A DNA stretch of 64,000 nt from Maritalea sp051251695 (GTDB lineage: Bacteria; Pseudomonadota; Alphaproteobacteria; Rhizobiales; Devosiaceae), in contig NZ_JBPOEU010000006.1 in the NCBI RefSeq assembly GCF_051251695.1, positions 62,001 to 126,000 of the forward strand. Reading direction: 5' to 3'. Under the pieces are notes generated by a model. It was not told the DNA's origin. It made no database searches and was given only the letters and a program-made list of their open reading frames with translations. Position 1 is the stretch's first letter. Every line of letters begins with the position of its first letter. Positions 17,326 through 26,052 of the stretch are shown piece after piece. Made by a program: the position numbers and the translations under genes.

Positions 17326-17970
17326 CTAGAGGCGGAAATATTCAGCAGCTGGTTTTTCTTCTTGTTCGTGCGCCTTAAATATCGGGCGTCCAGCGGGGCC
17401 CTGAAATGCATTCACATTGCCCGGGCTGTCGCAATTCACAAGTCCAGTGCCCTGGCTTAAAACGGTATTTTCGCCAACATTGCTTCGCCCAACTATAGCT
17501 GTGTTGGGATACATAATAACACCGTCTCCAATAGTTGGTGCAATCCCATGGTTTTTACCAACAGTGGAGTTTTGATAGAGCACGAGATAATTACCGTAGG
17601 TGGCTTTCGCCAACACAATACCCACAGAATGCCCGATGAAAAACACCGGCGGCATGTCGATTTCATAGAATAGGTCGATGCCATTCATCGCCTTATTGAG
17701 CAAAAACAGGCGTGTCGGTAGTGTGCGTTCACCCGTTTGCCGCCAGATCTGATTGGAGAGCAGGTAGAGAAATGTGCAGTATTGAGTTGAGTGCAAATGG
17801 TCGAATTGCCCTGGGGTCCACATTTTTACTTTTGAAATAATGTGGTGCAGTCGTTCAAGAGTTGCTGGTAACTGCTCAGTTATGGCATTTTCTGTATCGG
17901 CAACATCTGTGTCTGGCAGTAAATTATTTAGCTGGGTCGCAAGATATTTTGCCAATTGTTCGTTGGTCAT
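17326..17970 (-). CDS. Serine O-acetyltransferase-like hexapeptide-repeat transferase
   Basis: A 214-residue acetyltransferase with an alpha-helical N-terminal half and a C-terminal left-handed beta-helix. Hexapeptide-type strands run from about residue 110: FIGHSVGIVLAKATYG, NSTVGKNHGIAPTIGDGV, MYPNTAIVGRSNVGENTVLS. It resembles CysE in layout, but a role in cysteine synthesis is doubtful because it ends an eight-gene sugar-nucleotide operon. O- or N-acetylation of the sugar made by that operon is more likely. Its start overlaps the GNAT stop by 4 bases. Confidence 0.75.
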   Translation of the reverse strand: MTNEQLAKYLATQLNNLLPDTDVADTENAITEQLPATLERLHHIISKVKMWTPGQFDHLHSTQYCTFLYLLSNQIWRQTGERTLPTRLFLLNKAMNGIDLFYEIDMPPVFFIGHSVGIVLAKATYGNYLVLYQNSTVGKNHGIAPTIGDGVIMYPNTAIVGRSNVGENTVLSQGTGLVNCDSPGNVNAFQGPAGRPIFKAHEQEEKPAAEYFRL

Positions 17971-18608
17971 TTGATTTGGTCCAAGACATTTGGATCAAGT
18001 TTCATATAGACTAAAGCGGCTTCTGCATTTCGGAATTCGGGGTCTTCAAACCAGACCAACATATTTGCTTCTTGCCGTTTGTTCAGCGATACGCGTTTTT
18101 GCTCTACAAATCCAACTTTCCGATAAAATTCACAGGCTGGATTGTCAGAACGCACGCGCACCCATTGGTCAGATAGGCCAAGCCTATTGTTTGCCCAATG
18201 AAGGAGGGTGAGGAGTGAGCGTTTCATCAATCCAGATGGAGCCGGTTCGCCGCGTACAATCGCATCGGCTTCAACATATGATCTTTCCCAGTTACCAACC
18301 CCTAATCCCACATGGCCGACTGTTTTTTTGTCATAATCAACCATAAACAGTATCTTACCATCGTCTCCCGACACACGGTTGATAAGCCAATCGGCTGTTT
18401 GCTGGTCCGTTGCATCGAACTCGGTCAAAAATGACTTAACATGCATATTCCGCCAACTCGTCAGTTTTGCGACGTCGCTTGCATCCAGATGTTCGGCGGA
18501 GCAGCAAACAGGACGAAGAATGGCATCAGGGAACTCAGGTATCGGCAGGGTAAAGTTTGAATTCCTCTTGAGTGTTCTAAGTTCGAGCGATTTGTTTGAC
18601 GAGTCCAT
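17967..18608 (-). CDS. GNAT-family N-acetyltransferase
   Basis: A 213-residue protein with a GNAT core in residues about 30-185: AILRPVCCSAEHLDASDVAK, FMVDYDKKTVGHVGLGVGNW, and SDNPACEFYRKVGFVEQKRV, the last matching the conserved C-terminal part of the acetyl-CoA-binding fold. It is placed directly after a DegT aminotransferase, as are many enzymes that acetylate a freshly made amino-sugar nucleotide. That substrate is an inference from context. It overlaps the following hexapeptide transferase gene by 4 bases. Confidence 0.8.
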   Translation of the reverse strand: MDSSNKSLELRTLKRNSNFTLPIPEFPDAILRPVCCSAEHLDASDVAKLTSWRNMHVKSFLTEFDATDQQTADWLINRVSGDDGKILFMVDYDKKTVGHVGLGVGNWERSYVEADAIVRGEPAPSGLMKRSLLTLLHWANNRLGLSDQWVRVRSDNPACEFYRKVGFVEQKRVSLNKRQEANMLVWFEDPEFRNAEAALVYMKLDPNVLDQIK

Positions 18609-18611
18609 GTC

Positions 18612-19745
18612 TCACCTTTCGTTCGTAAAAAAATCGCAGATCGCGTCACAAACTTGGTCCACCGTTTCCATTTCCATCATCGAGTGGAGCGGCAAAGAGA
18701 GCACTTCATCACCCACTTGATCAGTTACGCTAAGGTCGCCTTTTCGGCAGTCTTTCCAAAGGCTGAACCAATGGCCGGGCTGCCAATGAATGCCGGTATC
18801 AATACCGCGCTCTTTTAGATAGTCGCGTAACTGGTCACGGTCATCTTTTTGGACGCGGATGTAATAAAGAAACGGATTAACTTCCTCAAAGCCAGAATTG
18901 GGCGTGCGAACATTTGAAACGTCGTCCAAGCGTTTCGAATAATGTTTTGAAGCATTTTGTCTGCTTGTGCGAATGGCGTCAATTTTATCAATTTGGGCGA
19001 CACCAATCGCTGCGTGCAAGTTTAGCAAATGGTATCGGAAACCAACCCGCTCAACATCAAAAGTCCATGCACGTTTGTTTTGATACATAACTTCGGAGGG
19101 TTGCTGCATGCCGAGCAAGCGCAGCTCGCGCACATATTTCAGTTCATCTTCTGTGCGTACAACAATGCCACCGCCATCCAAGCAGGTGATAGTTTTTACC
19201 GGGTCAAAACTGAACACACATATGTCGGAATAAGAGCCCACCATTTTGCCTTTCCATGACGAGCCGAATGAATGACAAGCATCATGGATCACCCGCAACT
19301 TGTGTTTGCTGGCAAACGTTTCGACCTTGTCATAGTCCGAGATGATACAATCATAATCCATGATGATCATCGCCTTCGTGCGCTCCGAAACAAGCGCTTC
19401 GGCCTTCGCGATATCCAGCTCCAATGTGTCATCGTCGCAGTCACAAAAAACGATGTCAGCCCCAACCCAGCTGATGGCTTGGTAGTCAGCAGAACAGTTG
19501 AAAGCTGAGACGATAACTTCGTCGCCTGGGCCAACCCCGGCAACTAAGAGCGCAATGTGTAAGGCTGCCGTTCCGGTGCTAACCGCAGCGACATGTCGGT
19601 CTGGCGCGTCGATTACCTTGGCCATTCGGTCTTCAAATTCCGCCACATAGGAGCCCATACCTAGCCAACCCATTTCAAGGGATTGCGTGGCGGCCGCAAT
19701 TTCATCGGGTCCGATAAGAGGTTTGAAAACGGGAATATCTGCCAT
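18612..19745 (-). CDS. DegT/DnrJ/EryC1/StrS-family sugar aminotransferase
   Basis: A 377-residue PLP enzyme that converts a keto group of a nucleotide sugar into an amine. Motifs: GWLGMGSYVAEFE at the N-terminus, VSTGTAALHIALL for phosphate binding, VIHDACHSFGSSW for the PLP-contacting Asp, and SFDPVKTITCLDGGGI, where the lysine expected to bind PLP is present. A lysine here argues for an aminotransferase and against the RfbH-type 3-dehydratase, which has histidine. I start at 19745, six residues inside a longer frame. The likely substrate is the CDP-4-keto sugar made by the neighbouring genes. Confidence 0.88.
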   Translation of the reverse strand: MADIPVFKPLIGPDEIAAATQSLEMGWLGMGSYVAEFEDRMAKVIDAPDRHVAAVSTGTAALHIALLVAGVGPGDEVIVSAFNCSADYQAISWVGADIVFCDCDDDTLELDIAKAEALVSERTKAMIIMDYDCIISDYDKVETFASKHKLRVIHDACHSFGSSWKGKMVGSYSDICVFSFDPVKTITCLDGGGIVVRTEDELKYVRELRLLGMQQPSEVMYQNKRAWTFDVERVGFRYHLLNLHAAIGVAQIDKIDAIRTSRQNASKHYSKRLDDVSNVRTPNSGFEEVNPFLYYIRVQKDDRDQLRDYLKERGIDTGIHWQPGHWFSLWKDCRKGDLSVTDQVGDEVLSLPLHSMMEMETVDQVCDAICDFFTNER

Positions 19746-19805
19746 GGGACAAAAACCTTCCAAAAAGGCGTTGATTCGTCCTTCAGTGTATCGCCAGATT
19801 GCCCG

Positions 19806-21026
19806 TTACACCAATTGGATTTCAGGAATGGCGATGACGAAATGAGTGCCGTTGATTTTCAATTGTTCGTTTTGCTGTACAATTTCGCTGGCAATATTCC
19901 AAGGGAAAATCACCACGATGTCCGGCGATTGAGTTGCCAATTCATCTGGCGCCAAAATAGGGATGTGGCTGCCGGGCAAATATTTGCCTTGCTTTGAAAT
20001 AGCACCATCGCAAACAAATGATATCAGATCGCACCGCACGCCAGCAAAGTTTAAAAGCGTGTTGCCTTTGGCCGCAGCGCCATAGGCAGCCACAGCCTTG
20101 CCTTGCGCTTTTGCATCGAGCAGAAATCTCAAGAACGCATCCTTGATTTTTTCAACTTCTGTTTGAAAACCCAAATAGGTATTTCGATCAAAAAGGCCAA
20201 ATTCAGTCTCACGTGCCAGTACGTCATCAACATTCTGGGCGATTGGATGTACGCCTTGGTGACCGGCAAAGACGCGCAAGCTACCACCATGGGTTGAAAG
20301 TTGTTCGGCATCGAAAATCTCAAAACCTACTTTTCGCAAAATGCGTTCAACAACGCCTAGCGACAAATAGCTGAAATGTTCATGATAGATCGTATCAAAT
20401 TGTTTTTGTTCGATCAGATTCAGTAGGTGTGGGAACTCAAAACTTACCACACCGTTGGGATTCAAAACTGTTTTGATCCCGGCGCAAAAATCATTGATGT
20501 CCGGCACATGCGCCAGCACATTATTGCAAATAACTAAATCTGCCGATTTTCCGTTCGCTTTCAGTTTTGTGGCCAGTTCTTCCCCGAAAAACGCACGGCA
20601 TTGTTCAATTCCAAGTTGTTCTGCCGCATCGGAGGTACTGGCCGTGGGTTCAATACCAAGGCACGGGATTTGCGCGTTTACAAAATTCCTCAGTAAATAT
20701 CCATCGTTCGACGCGATCTCAATCACGTGGCTGGATTGGTCAAGCTTGAAGCGTTTAATTGCCATCTCAACAAATTGGCGTGCATGAACAAGCCAGCTTT
20801 TCGATGTTGATGAGAAATAGGCATAGTCGGCGTCAAACAACTCATCCGCCCGAGCGAAGTCTTTGGTTTGTACCAGCCAGCATTGTTCGCATACCAGCAC
20901 TTTTAGCGGAAATGTAAGTTCAGGCTCTTCAAGCTGTGCTGCCGTTAAATAGGCGTTACTTGGTGGTGCATATCCCAAATCAACAAAAGTCAGACTTACA
21001 TCTGCGGCGCAATGTCGGCATTTCAT
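19806..21026 (-). CDS. Deoxysugar C-methyltransferase (zinc-binding N-terminus, SAM-dependent)
   Basis: A 406-residue three-domain methyltransferase of the TylC3/NovU kind. The N-terminus has two Cys pairs (MKCRHCAAD and VCEQCWLVQ) forming the zinc-binding domain. The SAM fold follows (SHVIEIASNDGYLLRNF, DLVICNNVLAHVPDINDF). The C-terminal domain contains VAAYGAAAKGNTLLNFAG and FVCDGAISKQGKYLPGSHIP, typical of C-methyltransferases of 4-keto deoxysugars. With the CDP-glucose dehydratase in the same operon, it should add a methyl branch to a CDP-4-keto-6-deoxyhexose. Its start overlaps the epimerase stop by 4 bases. Confidence 0.9.
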   Translation of the reverse strand: MKCRHCAADVSLTFVDLGYAPPSNAYLTAAQLEEPELTFPLKVLVCEQCWLVQTKDFARADELFDADYAYFSSTSKSWLVHARQFVEMAIKRFKLDQSSHVIEIASNDGYLLRNFVNAQIPCLGIEPTASTSDAAEQLGIEQCRAFFGEELATKLKANGKSADLVICNNVLAHVPDINDFCAGIKTVLNPNGVVSFEFPHLLNLIEQKQFDTIYHEHFSYLSLGVVERILRKVGFEIFDAEQLSTHGGSLRVFAGHQGVHPIAQNVDDVLARETEFGLFDRNTYLGFQTEVEKIKDAFLRFLLDAKAQGKAVAAYGAAAKGNTLLNFAGVRCDLISFVCDGAISKQGKYLPGSHIPILAPDELATQSPDIVVIFPWNIASEIVQQNEQLKINGTHFVIAIPEIQLV

Positions 21027-21580
21027 ATGGAGATACCTCCGGCTAAGGCAGCAAAGGGGGGCAGTGCAATATCTCGTTCAGACATGTTTTTAACCGGCAG
21101 GGGCCAGTCAATGGCGAGGTGGCGGTCGTCCCATCTGATGCCGTTTTCTGCTGTTGGAGCATAGGCTTCGGAATGAAAATAGATCATTGCAGTATTTGGT
21201 TTTATCGCTTGAAATCCATGGGCGAACCCTTTGGGGATCAATAAGCTAAGCTGGTTATCATTGCTCAACTCAGTCCCAAACCATTTGCCAAATGTGCTGG
21301 AGCCGGTTCTTAGGTCGACCGCTACATCAAATACTGCACCAGTGACGCAGGTAACCAATTTGTCCTCTGCATGAGGTGGGTTTTGGTAGTGTAATCCGCG
21401 CATAGTACCCGGTATTTTGGTGACCGAAATATTGCTCTGGGCGATCGGGTTTGACCACCCAAATGCAGCCAATTGGTCTGCGCAAAATAATCGCGAAAAA
21501 CCGCCGCGCTCGTCTGAAACCTGTGTTCGTTTGAGCAGTTTAAGGCCCACCATTGGTTGATCGATTAATTCGAACTTCAT
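21023..21580 (-). CDS. dTDP-4-dehydrorhamnose 3,5-epimerase family protein
   Basis: A 185-residue RmlC-like cupin. Recognisable are RGGFSRLFCADQLAAFG, IPGTMRGLHYQNPPHAEDKL with the catalytic His region, VFDVAVDLRTGSSTFGKW and LLIPKGFAHGFQAI. Classical RmlC acts on dTDP sugars; next to CDP-glucose enzymes it probably epimerises a CDP-4-keto-6-deoxy sugar at C3 and/or C5. No other dTDP-rhamnose gene is in the window. It overlaps both neighbours by 4 bases. Confidence 0.9.
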   Translation of the reverse strand: MKFELIDQPMVGLKLLKRTQVSDERGGFSRLFCADQLAAFGWSNPIAQSNISVTKIPGTMRGLHYQNPPHAEDKLVTCVTGAVFDVAVDLRTGSSTFGKWFGTELSNDNQLSLLIPKGFAHGFQAIKPNTAMIYFHSEAYAPTAENGIRWDDRHLAIDWPLPVKNMSERDIALPPFAALAGGISI

Positions 21581-22644
21581 CCGTCAGCCTCAAACGCCTC
21601 AATATCGGCATAACAAAGCGCGCGCGCGTCGCCGCCGTTGTAAAATGCACGATACCAATTCATCGATTTATCAACCGCATCGTCGATTGACCAACGTGGA
21701 TAGATGCCCAATTCCTGTTTTGCTTTGGAATTGTCTAGAGACAACAAACCAGCTTCATGCGGTCCTTCATATTCGTTTGCAAACGAAACTTCACCTTTGC
21801 CAAATGCCGCACGGGCTCGTCCCACCACGGATCGAACTGTATGATTGTCGTCTGCGTCGGGGCCAAGATTATAAGGCGTGGTGCGCTTTGGATCGTTAAA
21901 AATACTTTCCGCCAATTTGATGTAGCCGAACAGCGGCTCCACAACATGTTGCCATGGCCGCACGGCGTTAGGGCGACGAATGTGCAGGGTTTCTTCGCCC
22001 TGCCATGCTTTTATCGCGTCAGGTAAAAGCCGTTCCTCAGACCAATCACCACCGCCAATCGCGTTGCCTGCTCGCGCCGCCGCGAGACCAACTCCGCTTT
22101 CAGATAAATATGATTTTTGATAGGCTTGGATCACCATTTCACTGGCCGCTTTGCTCGCGCTATAGGGGTCATGTCCACCCAAGGGGTCGCTCTCCAAAAA
22201 CGCGCGTCCTCGTTCGTGGTTGCGATAAACCTTGTCCGTCGTTGCCACCACACATGTCGACACGCTGCTGGTTCGACGTATCGCGTCGAGCACGTGGGCG
22301 GTGCCCATCACATTTGTTGAAAAGGTATCCAACGGATCGTTATAGCTGGGCCGGACCAAAGCCTGCGCCGCGAGATGAAAGACGATCTCAGGTTTGAAAT
22401 TTGCAACACATATTGCGGTTTTTTCGGCATCGCGAATATCACAAATCGTATGCGCTACGTCTCCTTTAACGTTTGCGGCCTCAAACAAATTGGGCTGGGT
22501 GGAAGGGTTTAGACTTAGCCCGCCCACTTTGGCCCCAAGCTTGTCTAACCATAAGGAAAGCCATGCCCCCTTAAACCCGGTGTGTCCGGTGATTAACACC
22601 CGTTTACCAGACCAAAAGGCGCGGTTTGGATTTTGTGCGCGCAT
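21577..22644 (-). CDS. rfbG: CDP-glucose 4,6-dehydratase
   Basis: A 355-residue extended SDR converting CDP-D-glucose to CDP-4-keto-6-deoxy-D-glucose. The NAD-binding motif is LITGHTGFKGAWLSLWLDKL, the catalytic YxxxK is DPYSASKAASEM, and ATTDKVYRNHERGRAFLESD is diagnostic for RfbG rather than RmlB. The start at 22644 lies 2 bases after the rfbF stop; a longer frame to 22686 would overlap rfbF. It is the second enzyme of the operon's sugar route. Confidence 0.95.
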   Translation of the reverse strand: MRAQNPNRAFWSGKRVLITGHTGFKGAWLSLWLDKLGAKVGGLSLNPSTQPNLFEAANVKGDVAHTICDIRDAEKTAICVANFKPEIVFHLAAQALVRPSYNDPLDTFSTNVMGTAHVLDAIRRTSSVSTCVVATTDKVYRNHERGRAFLESDPLGGHDPYSASKAASEMVIQAYQKSYLSESGVGLAAARAGNAIGGGDWSEERLLPDAIKAWQGEETLHIRRPNAVRPWQHVVEPLFGYIKLAESIFNDPKRTTPYNLGPDADDNHTVRSVVGRARAAFGKGEVSFANEYEGPHEAGLLSLDNSKAKQELGIYPRWSIDDAVDKSMNWYRAFYNGGDARALCYADIEAFEADG

Positions 22645-22646
22645 GA

Positions 22647-23420
22647 TTAGTCCCAAATTTTCCAAGGCGCACGCTCTTCTCGCCACAATTTTTCAAGCTG
22701 GGTTTTTTCCCGCAGCGTATCCATTGGTTGCCAAAACCCCTTATGGTGGTACGAACAAAGTTCTCCAGCATCCGCCAGTTTGCTCAACGGATATTCCTCC
22801 CAAGAGGTTTGGTCCCCGCCAATCAAATCAAGACATTTAGGCGACAGCACAAAAAACCCGCCATTGATTAGACCACCATCGCCACGCGGCTTTTCGTTAA
22901 AGCCAACCACATTTTTGTCTTCCAGCACCAGTGCGCCGTAGCGTCCGGGTGGTGATACTGCAGTAATAGTTGCCTTTTTGCCGTGGGTACGATGAAAATC
23001 AATTAGCGCGGTGATATCCACATCCGCCACTCCGTCACCATAGGTGAAGCAAAACGCATCCTCGTTTTTGACATAATCGCAAACGCGTTTCAAACGTCCA
23101 CCAGTCAGTGTATCAACACCCGTATCCACTAATGTTACGCGCCACGGTTCTGCATGTTGTTCGTGAACATGCATTTTGTTGTTAGCAATATCAAAGGTCA
23201 CGTCAGATTTGTGCAGAAAGTAGTTGGCGAAATATTCTTTAATTAAATAGCCCTTGTAACCGCAGCACACGATAAAATCATTTATGCCATGAGCGGAATA
23301 AATCTTCATGATATGCCACAAAAGCGGCATGCCGCCGATTTCGATCATCGGCTTAGGGCGCAAATGCGTTTCTTCAGAAATGCGTGTGCCCAACCCGCCG
23401 GCAAGGATCACGGCCTTCAT
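22647..23420 (-). CDS. rfbF: Glucose-1-phosphate cytidylyltransferase
   Basis: A 257-residue nucleotidyltransferase making CDP-glucose from CTP and glucose-1-phosphate. It begins with MKAVILAGGLGTRISEET, contains RPKPMIEIGGMPLLWHI, CYGDGVADV-like FTYGDGVADVDI and NGGFFVLSPKCLDLI, all characteristic of RfbF. The start overlaps the stop of the OGT-like gene by 4 bases, tying the sugar pathway to the glycosyltransferase. Confidence 0.96.
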   Translation of the reverse strand: MKAVILAGGLGTRISEETHLRPKPMIEIGGMPLLWHIMKIYSAHGINDFIVCCGYKGYLIKEYFANYFLHKSDVTFDIANNKMHVHEQHAEPWRVTLVDTGVDTLTGGRLKRVCDYVKNEDAFCFTYGDGVADVDITALIDFHRTHGKKATITAVSPPGRYGALVLEDKNVVGFNEKPRGDGGLINGGFFVLSPKCLDLIGGDQTSWEEYPLSKLADAGELCSYHHKGFWQPMDTLREKTQLEKLWREERAPWKIWD

Positions 23421-25846
23421 TGTGTTGCACACCATTTTCGCCACATGGCGCGATAAGCGTCTTCAACCCGGCCAACAAATCCCTTCTCGTCCATCAATGC
23501 ACTTTGTTCCATCTTGGCCCGCATGTTGGCGCGTGTTTCAGCAAGCGCTGGGATGTCGCTGGCAAGTTTCACGGCAATGTCGATATATTCTTGTTCCGTG
23601 TGCGCAACCCATTCGCCAAACCCGCCGCCGCGCAAAATCGCACCGCCAAGTGTGCCAACACTGGCCCGGTTGTACAGGGTCACATAGGGGTTGCCCATAT
23701 AAAGGTGCTCAAATAAGGTCGTGCCCGAATTATGCGGGAAACAATCCAGTGCGATATCAATTTCGCGCAGAACGTCCCAAGGCGGGCTGTTGAAGCCGAG
23801 AATAAGCAGATCCGCGTCAACACCGTACTTTTCAAACTTTTCAATTAGTTTGTTGCACATGGTTTGATTGCCAAAATTTCGGCTATCGACCCGCAATTTA
23901 GAATTTGGCACGGCTTTCAAGATTTCTGCCCAAACGCGAATGGTTGGATCGTTCAGCCGTACGGAACGTGAAAGGGTGCAAAAGGTGACGTATCCGTTCG
24001 CGAGAGCTGGTAGGGGAGAGACCTCCCCCATGTTATCAGCGGGCCGATATACCACAGAAAGTCCATCCAGCCGCCAAACTTCGCGTTCGCCAAACAAATG
24101 GTCCTGTTCCTTGGGTGTCGCATTGTCATCGCCCATATAATAGTCAATCGCCGGCATTCCAGTTGTGTATCCAAAATCCAGCCAATGGAGTGACACCGGC
24201 GCTGGTTTGGGTGCAAAAATCCGCAGTCTATTTTCCTTAGTGTGCCCGGCAATATCAACAAGAATGTCGATTTTGTCTTCTCTTATTCGATCCACCAATT
24301 GCTCGTCAGTCATGCCTTTTGTGAAGATAAAGTGATCACTGTTGGCCTTGTACCGTTCCGTATATTCATCTGTTTTGGCGATGCCGGCATAGGCGAACAC
24401 TTCGAAATTCTCATGCGTAGCATTGTCGAACAAGGGCATGAGATGATAACCAACAGCATGGCGATAAAATGTTGGAGCTACATACCCAACACGAATACGT
24501 TTTTCAGGGTCTGGAACATTTTTGTGGGGAACATGGCTCTCCAACAACGGTTCGCAAAAAGTTTCATTAAACCACCTGTATTTTCTAAATATTTCTTCGC
24601 CACTTTTGGCGGGGTCATAGTTCGCTGTGAACAGCATATTTGAAATGGCATCTGTATAATTGGGATTAATATCCAATGCTTTTTCATACATATTCTGGGC
24701 GTCGTCGAACTCACCAAATTCTTGGTGCAAAATGCCAAGGCTATTGTAAGCTTGATACAAGTCATTTTTAAGATCAATTGCATTTAAATAGGAAGCACGC
24801 GCCAATTCCAATTCACCAAAACGCATGTAAGCGTTGCCCAAATTACTATGCATAAGTGCAGAGTTCGGCGCAATTTCTACCGCTTTGAGTAAGCTGGGGA
24901 TTGCTGAACCCGCCTGGCCCTTAGCCAGCAACGCAACACCGTGATCATTATAAGCGTATGCAAAGTCAGGCTTTATGGTGAATGCGCCTTCATAGCAGGC
25001 CATTGCATCGTCAGATTGACCAACCGCTGCAAATGAAAGACCTAAATTGTAGTAGGCGACGGCTGAGTTTGGATTGAGCTCTGCTGCTTTTTGAAAGAAG
25101 GCAATCGAGTCGCCGGCGCGACCAGCATCACGCAGGGCCTGGCCGTAATTTGAATAGGCTTCTGCAAAATCTGGTTTTGCTTCAATTACCTTTTCGTAAA
25201 TCGTGATTGCTTGATCAAACTTGCACGCACGTTGCAATGCGCGAGCCAAGTTGTAGTGCAACATCAAAAAATTGGGTTGAACAGTAAGACCTTTTTCATA
25301 GGCGACTACGGCGTCTTCATGTCGTCCAGCAGCTTCATAAATATTACCCAGATTGTTGTGGGCCTCCGCCATCTTTGGATCGATTTCAAGAGCCCTGCGC
25401 GCGGCAGACACCGCTGCGTCATAGTCTTTCACTTCTTTGTGCAAAATGCTAAGACTATTATATGCCACCGCAAAATTTGGATCTATTTCAATAGCAGCTT
25501 TATGGGACTTTATCGCCGCATCAAAATCGCCAACTCCCTTATAGGCAAGTCCCACCACATTATGGAAATTGGGGCTGGTTGGGTTTGCATTTACAGCTTT
25601 TAGAAGAAATGGGAGCGCTTGTTCATTACGTCCCAATTGATGCGCTAATGTGCCGAGAAGATGATTTGCCTCAGGATGATTTGGTTGAAGTTCCAAGATC
25701 TTCCGATATTGACCTTCAGCTCCTTGTAAATCGCCGGTTTGATGAAGCTGAATGCCGGATTGTAGCAGTTGAGTAACATCGCCACCGGCAGAACCGCCGC
25801 CCTTTTTGGCCATCTTTTTTTGCTGTCGCCTGAGCGCTCTGTTCAT
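23417..25846 (-). CDS. TPR-containing GT41 (OGT/SPINDLY-like) glycosyltransferase
   Basis: An 809-residue soluble protein with no signal peptide. After a basic N-terminus (MNRALRRQQKKMAKKGGG) come about eleven 34-residue TPR units over residues 25-410, for example AEAHNNLGNIYEAAGRHEDA. The C-terminal 400 residues are a GT41 catalytic domain: VAPTFYRHAVGYHLMPLF with the OGT-type histidine, LVDIAGHT, HWLDFGYTTGMPAIDYYMG and CFPHNSGTTLFEHLYMGNP. Such enzymes O-glycosylate cytoplasmic proteins, usually from UDP-GlcNAc. This gene is first in an operon for a CDP-deoxysugar, so it may use that unusual donor. An ATG two codons upstream is an alternative start. Confidence 0.92.
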   Translation of the reverse strand: MNRALRRQQKKMAKKGGGSAGGDVTQLLQSGIQLHQTGDLQGAEGQYRKILELQPNHPEANHLLGTLAHQLGRNEQALPFLLKAVNANPTSPNFHNVVGLAYKGVGDFDAAIKSHKAAIEIDPNFAVAYNSLSILHKEVKDYDAAVSAARRALEIDPKMAEAHNNLGNIYEAAGRHEDAVVAYEKGLTVQPNFLMLHYNLARALQRACKFDQAITIYEKVIEAKPDFAEAYSNYGQALRDAGRAGDSIAFFQKAAELNPNSAVAYYNLGLSFAAVGQSDDAMACYEGAFTIKPDFAYAYNDHGVALLAKGQAGSAIPSLLKAVEIAPNSALMHSNLGNAYMRFGELELARASYLNAIDLKNDLYQAYNSLGILHQEFGEFDDAQNMYEKALDINPNYTDAISNMLFTANYDPAKSGEEIFRKYRWFNETFCEPLLESHVPHKNVPDPEKRIRVGYVAPTFYRHAVGYHLMPLFDNATHENFEVFAYAGIAKTDEYTERYKANSDHFIFTKGMTDEQLVDRIREDKIDILVDIAGHTKENRLRIFAPKPAPVSLHWLDFGYTTGMPAIDYYMGDDNATPKEQDHLFGEREVWRLDGLSVVYRPADNMGEVSPLPALANGYVTFCTLSRSVRLNDPTIRVWAEILKAVPNSKLRVDSRNFGNQTMCNKLIEKFEKYGVDADLLILGFNSPPWDVLREIDIALDCFPHNSGTTLFEHLYMGNPYVTLYNRASVGTLGGAILRGGGFGEWVAHTEQEYIDIAVKLASDIPALAETRANMRAKMEQSALMDEKGFVGRVEDAYRAMWRKWCATQ

Positions 25847-26052
25847 GCTCATTTCCAAATGTAAAAAAGAATCATTATCAATAGTGGCACGGCAAGACTA
25901 ACCGCGCCAAATATTATGAGTTGGGCCATGACTTGCACACACATGGCTTGTGTGCAGATGACGTATGACTTGCCATAAATCACCAAATAGCCTTTGACAA
26001 AAATCAATGAAGCACTAGCCTTTGAAAATCGAATCAAGAGAACAAAAATAAC

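Noticed and set aside
18612..19745. DegT protein considered as an RfbH-type 3-dehydratase, expected in a CDP-dideoxysugar pathway
   Set aside because: The PLP-binding position is lysine (SFDPVKTI), whereas RfbH has histidine, and the iron-sulfur cysteine set is not visible.
25849..26037. Small leftward frame (62 codons) ending with a hydrophobic stretch just upstream of the OGT gene
   Set aside because: No convincing start or ribosome-binding site, N-terminal part not protein-like, and it occupies the divergent promoter region of the OGT operon and the PfkB gene.
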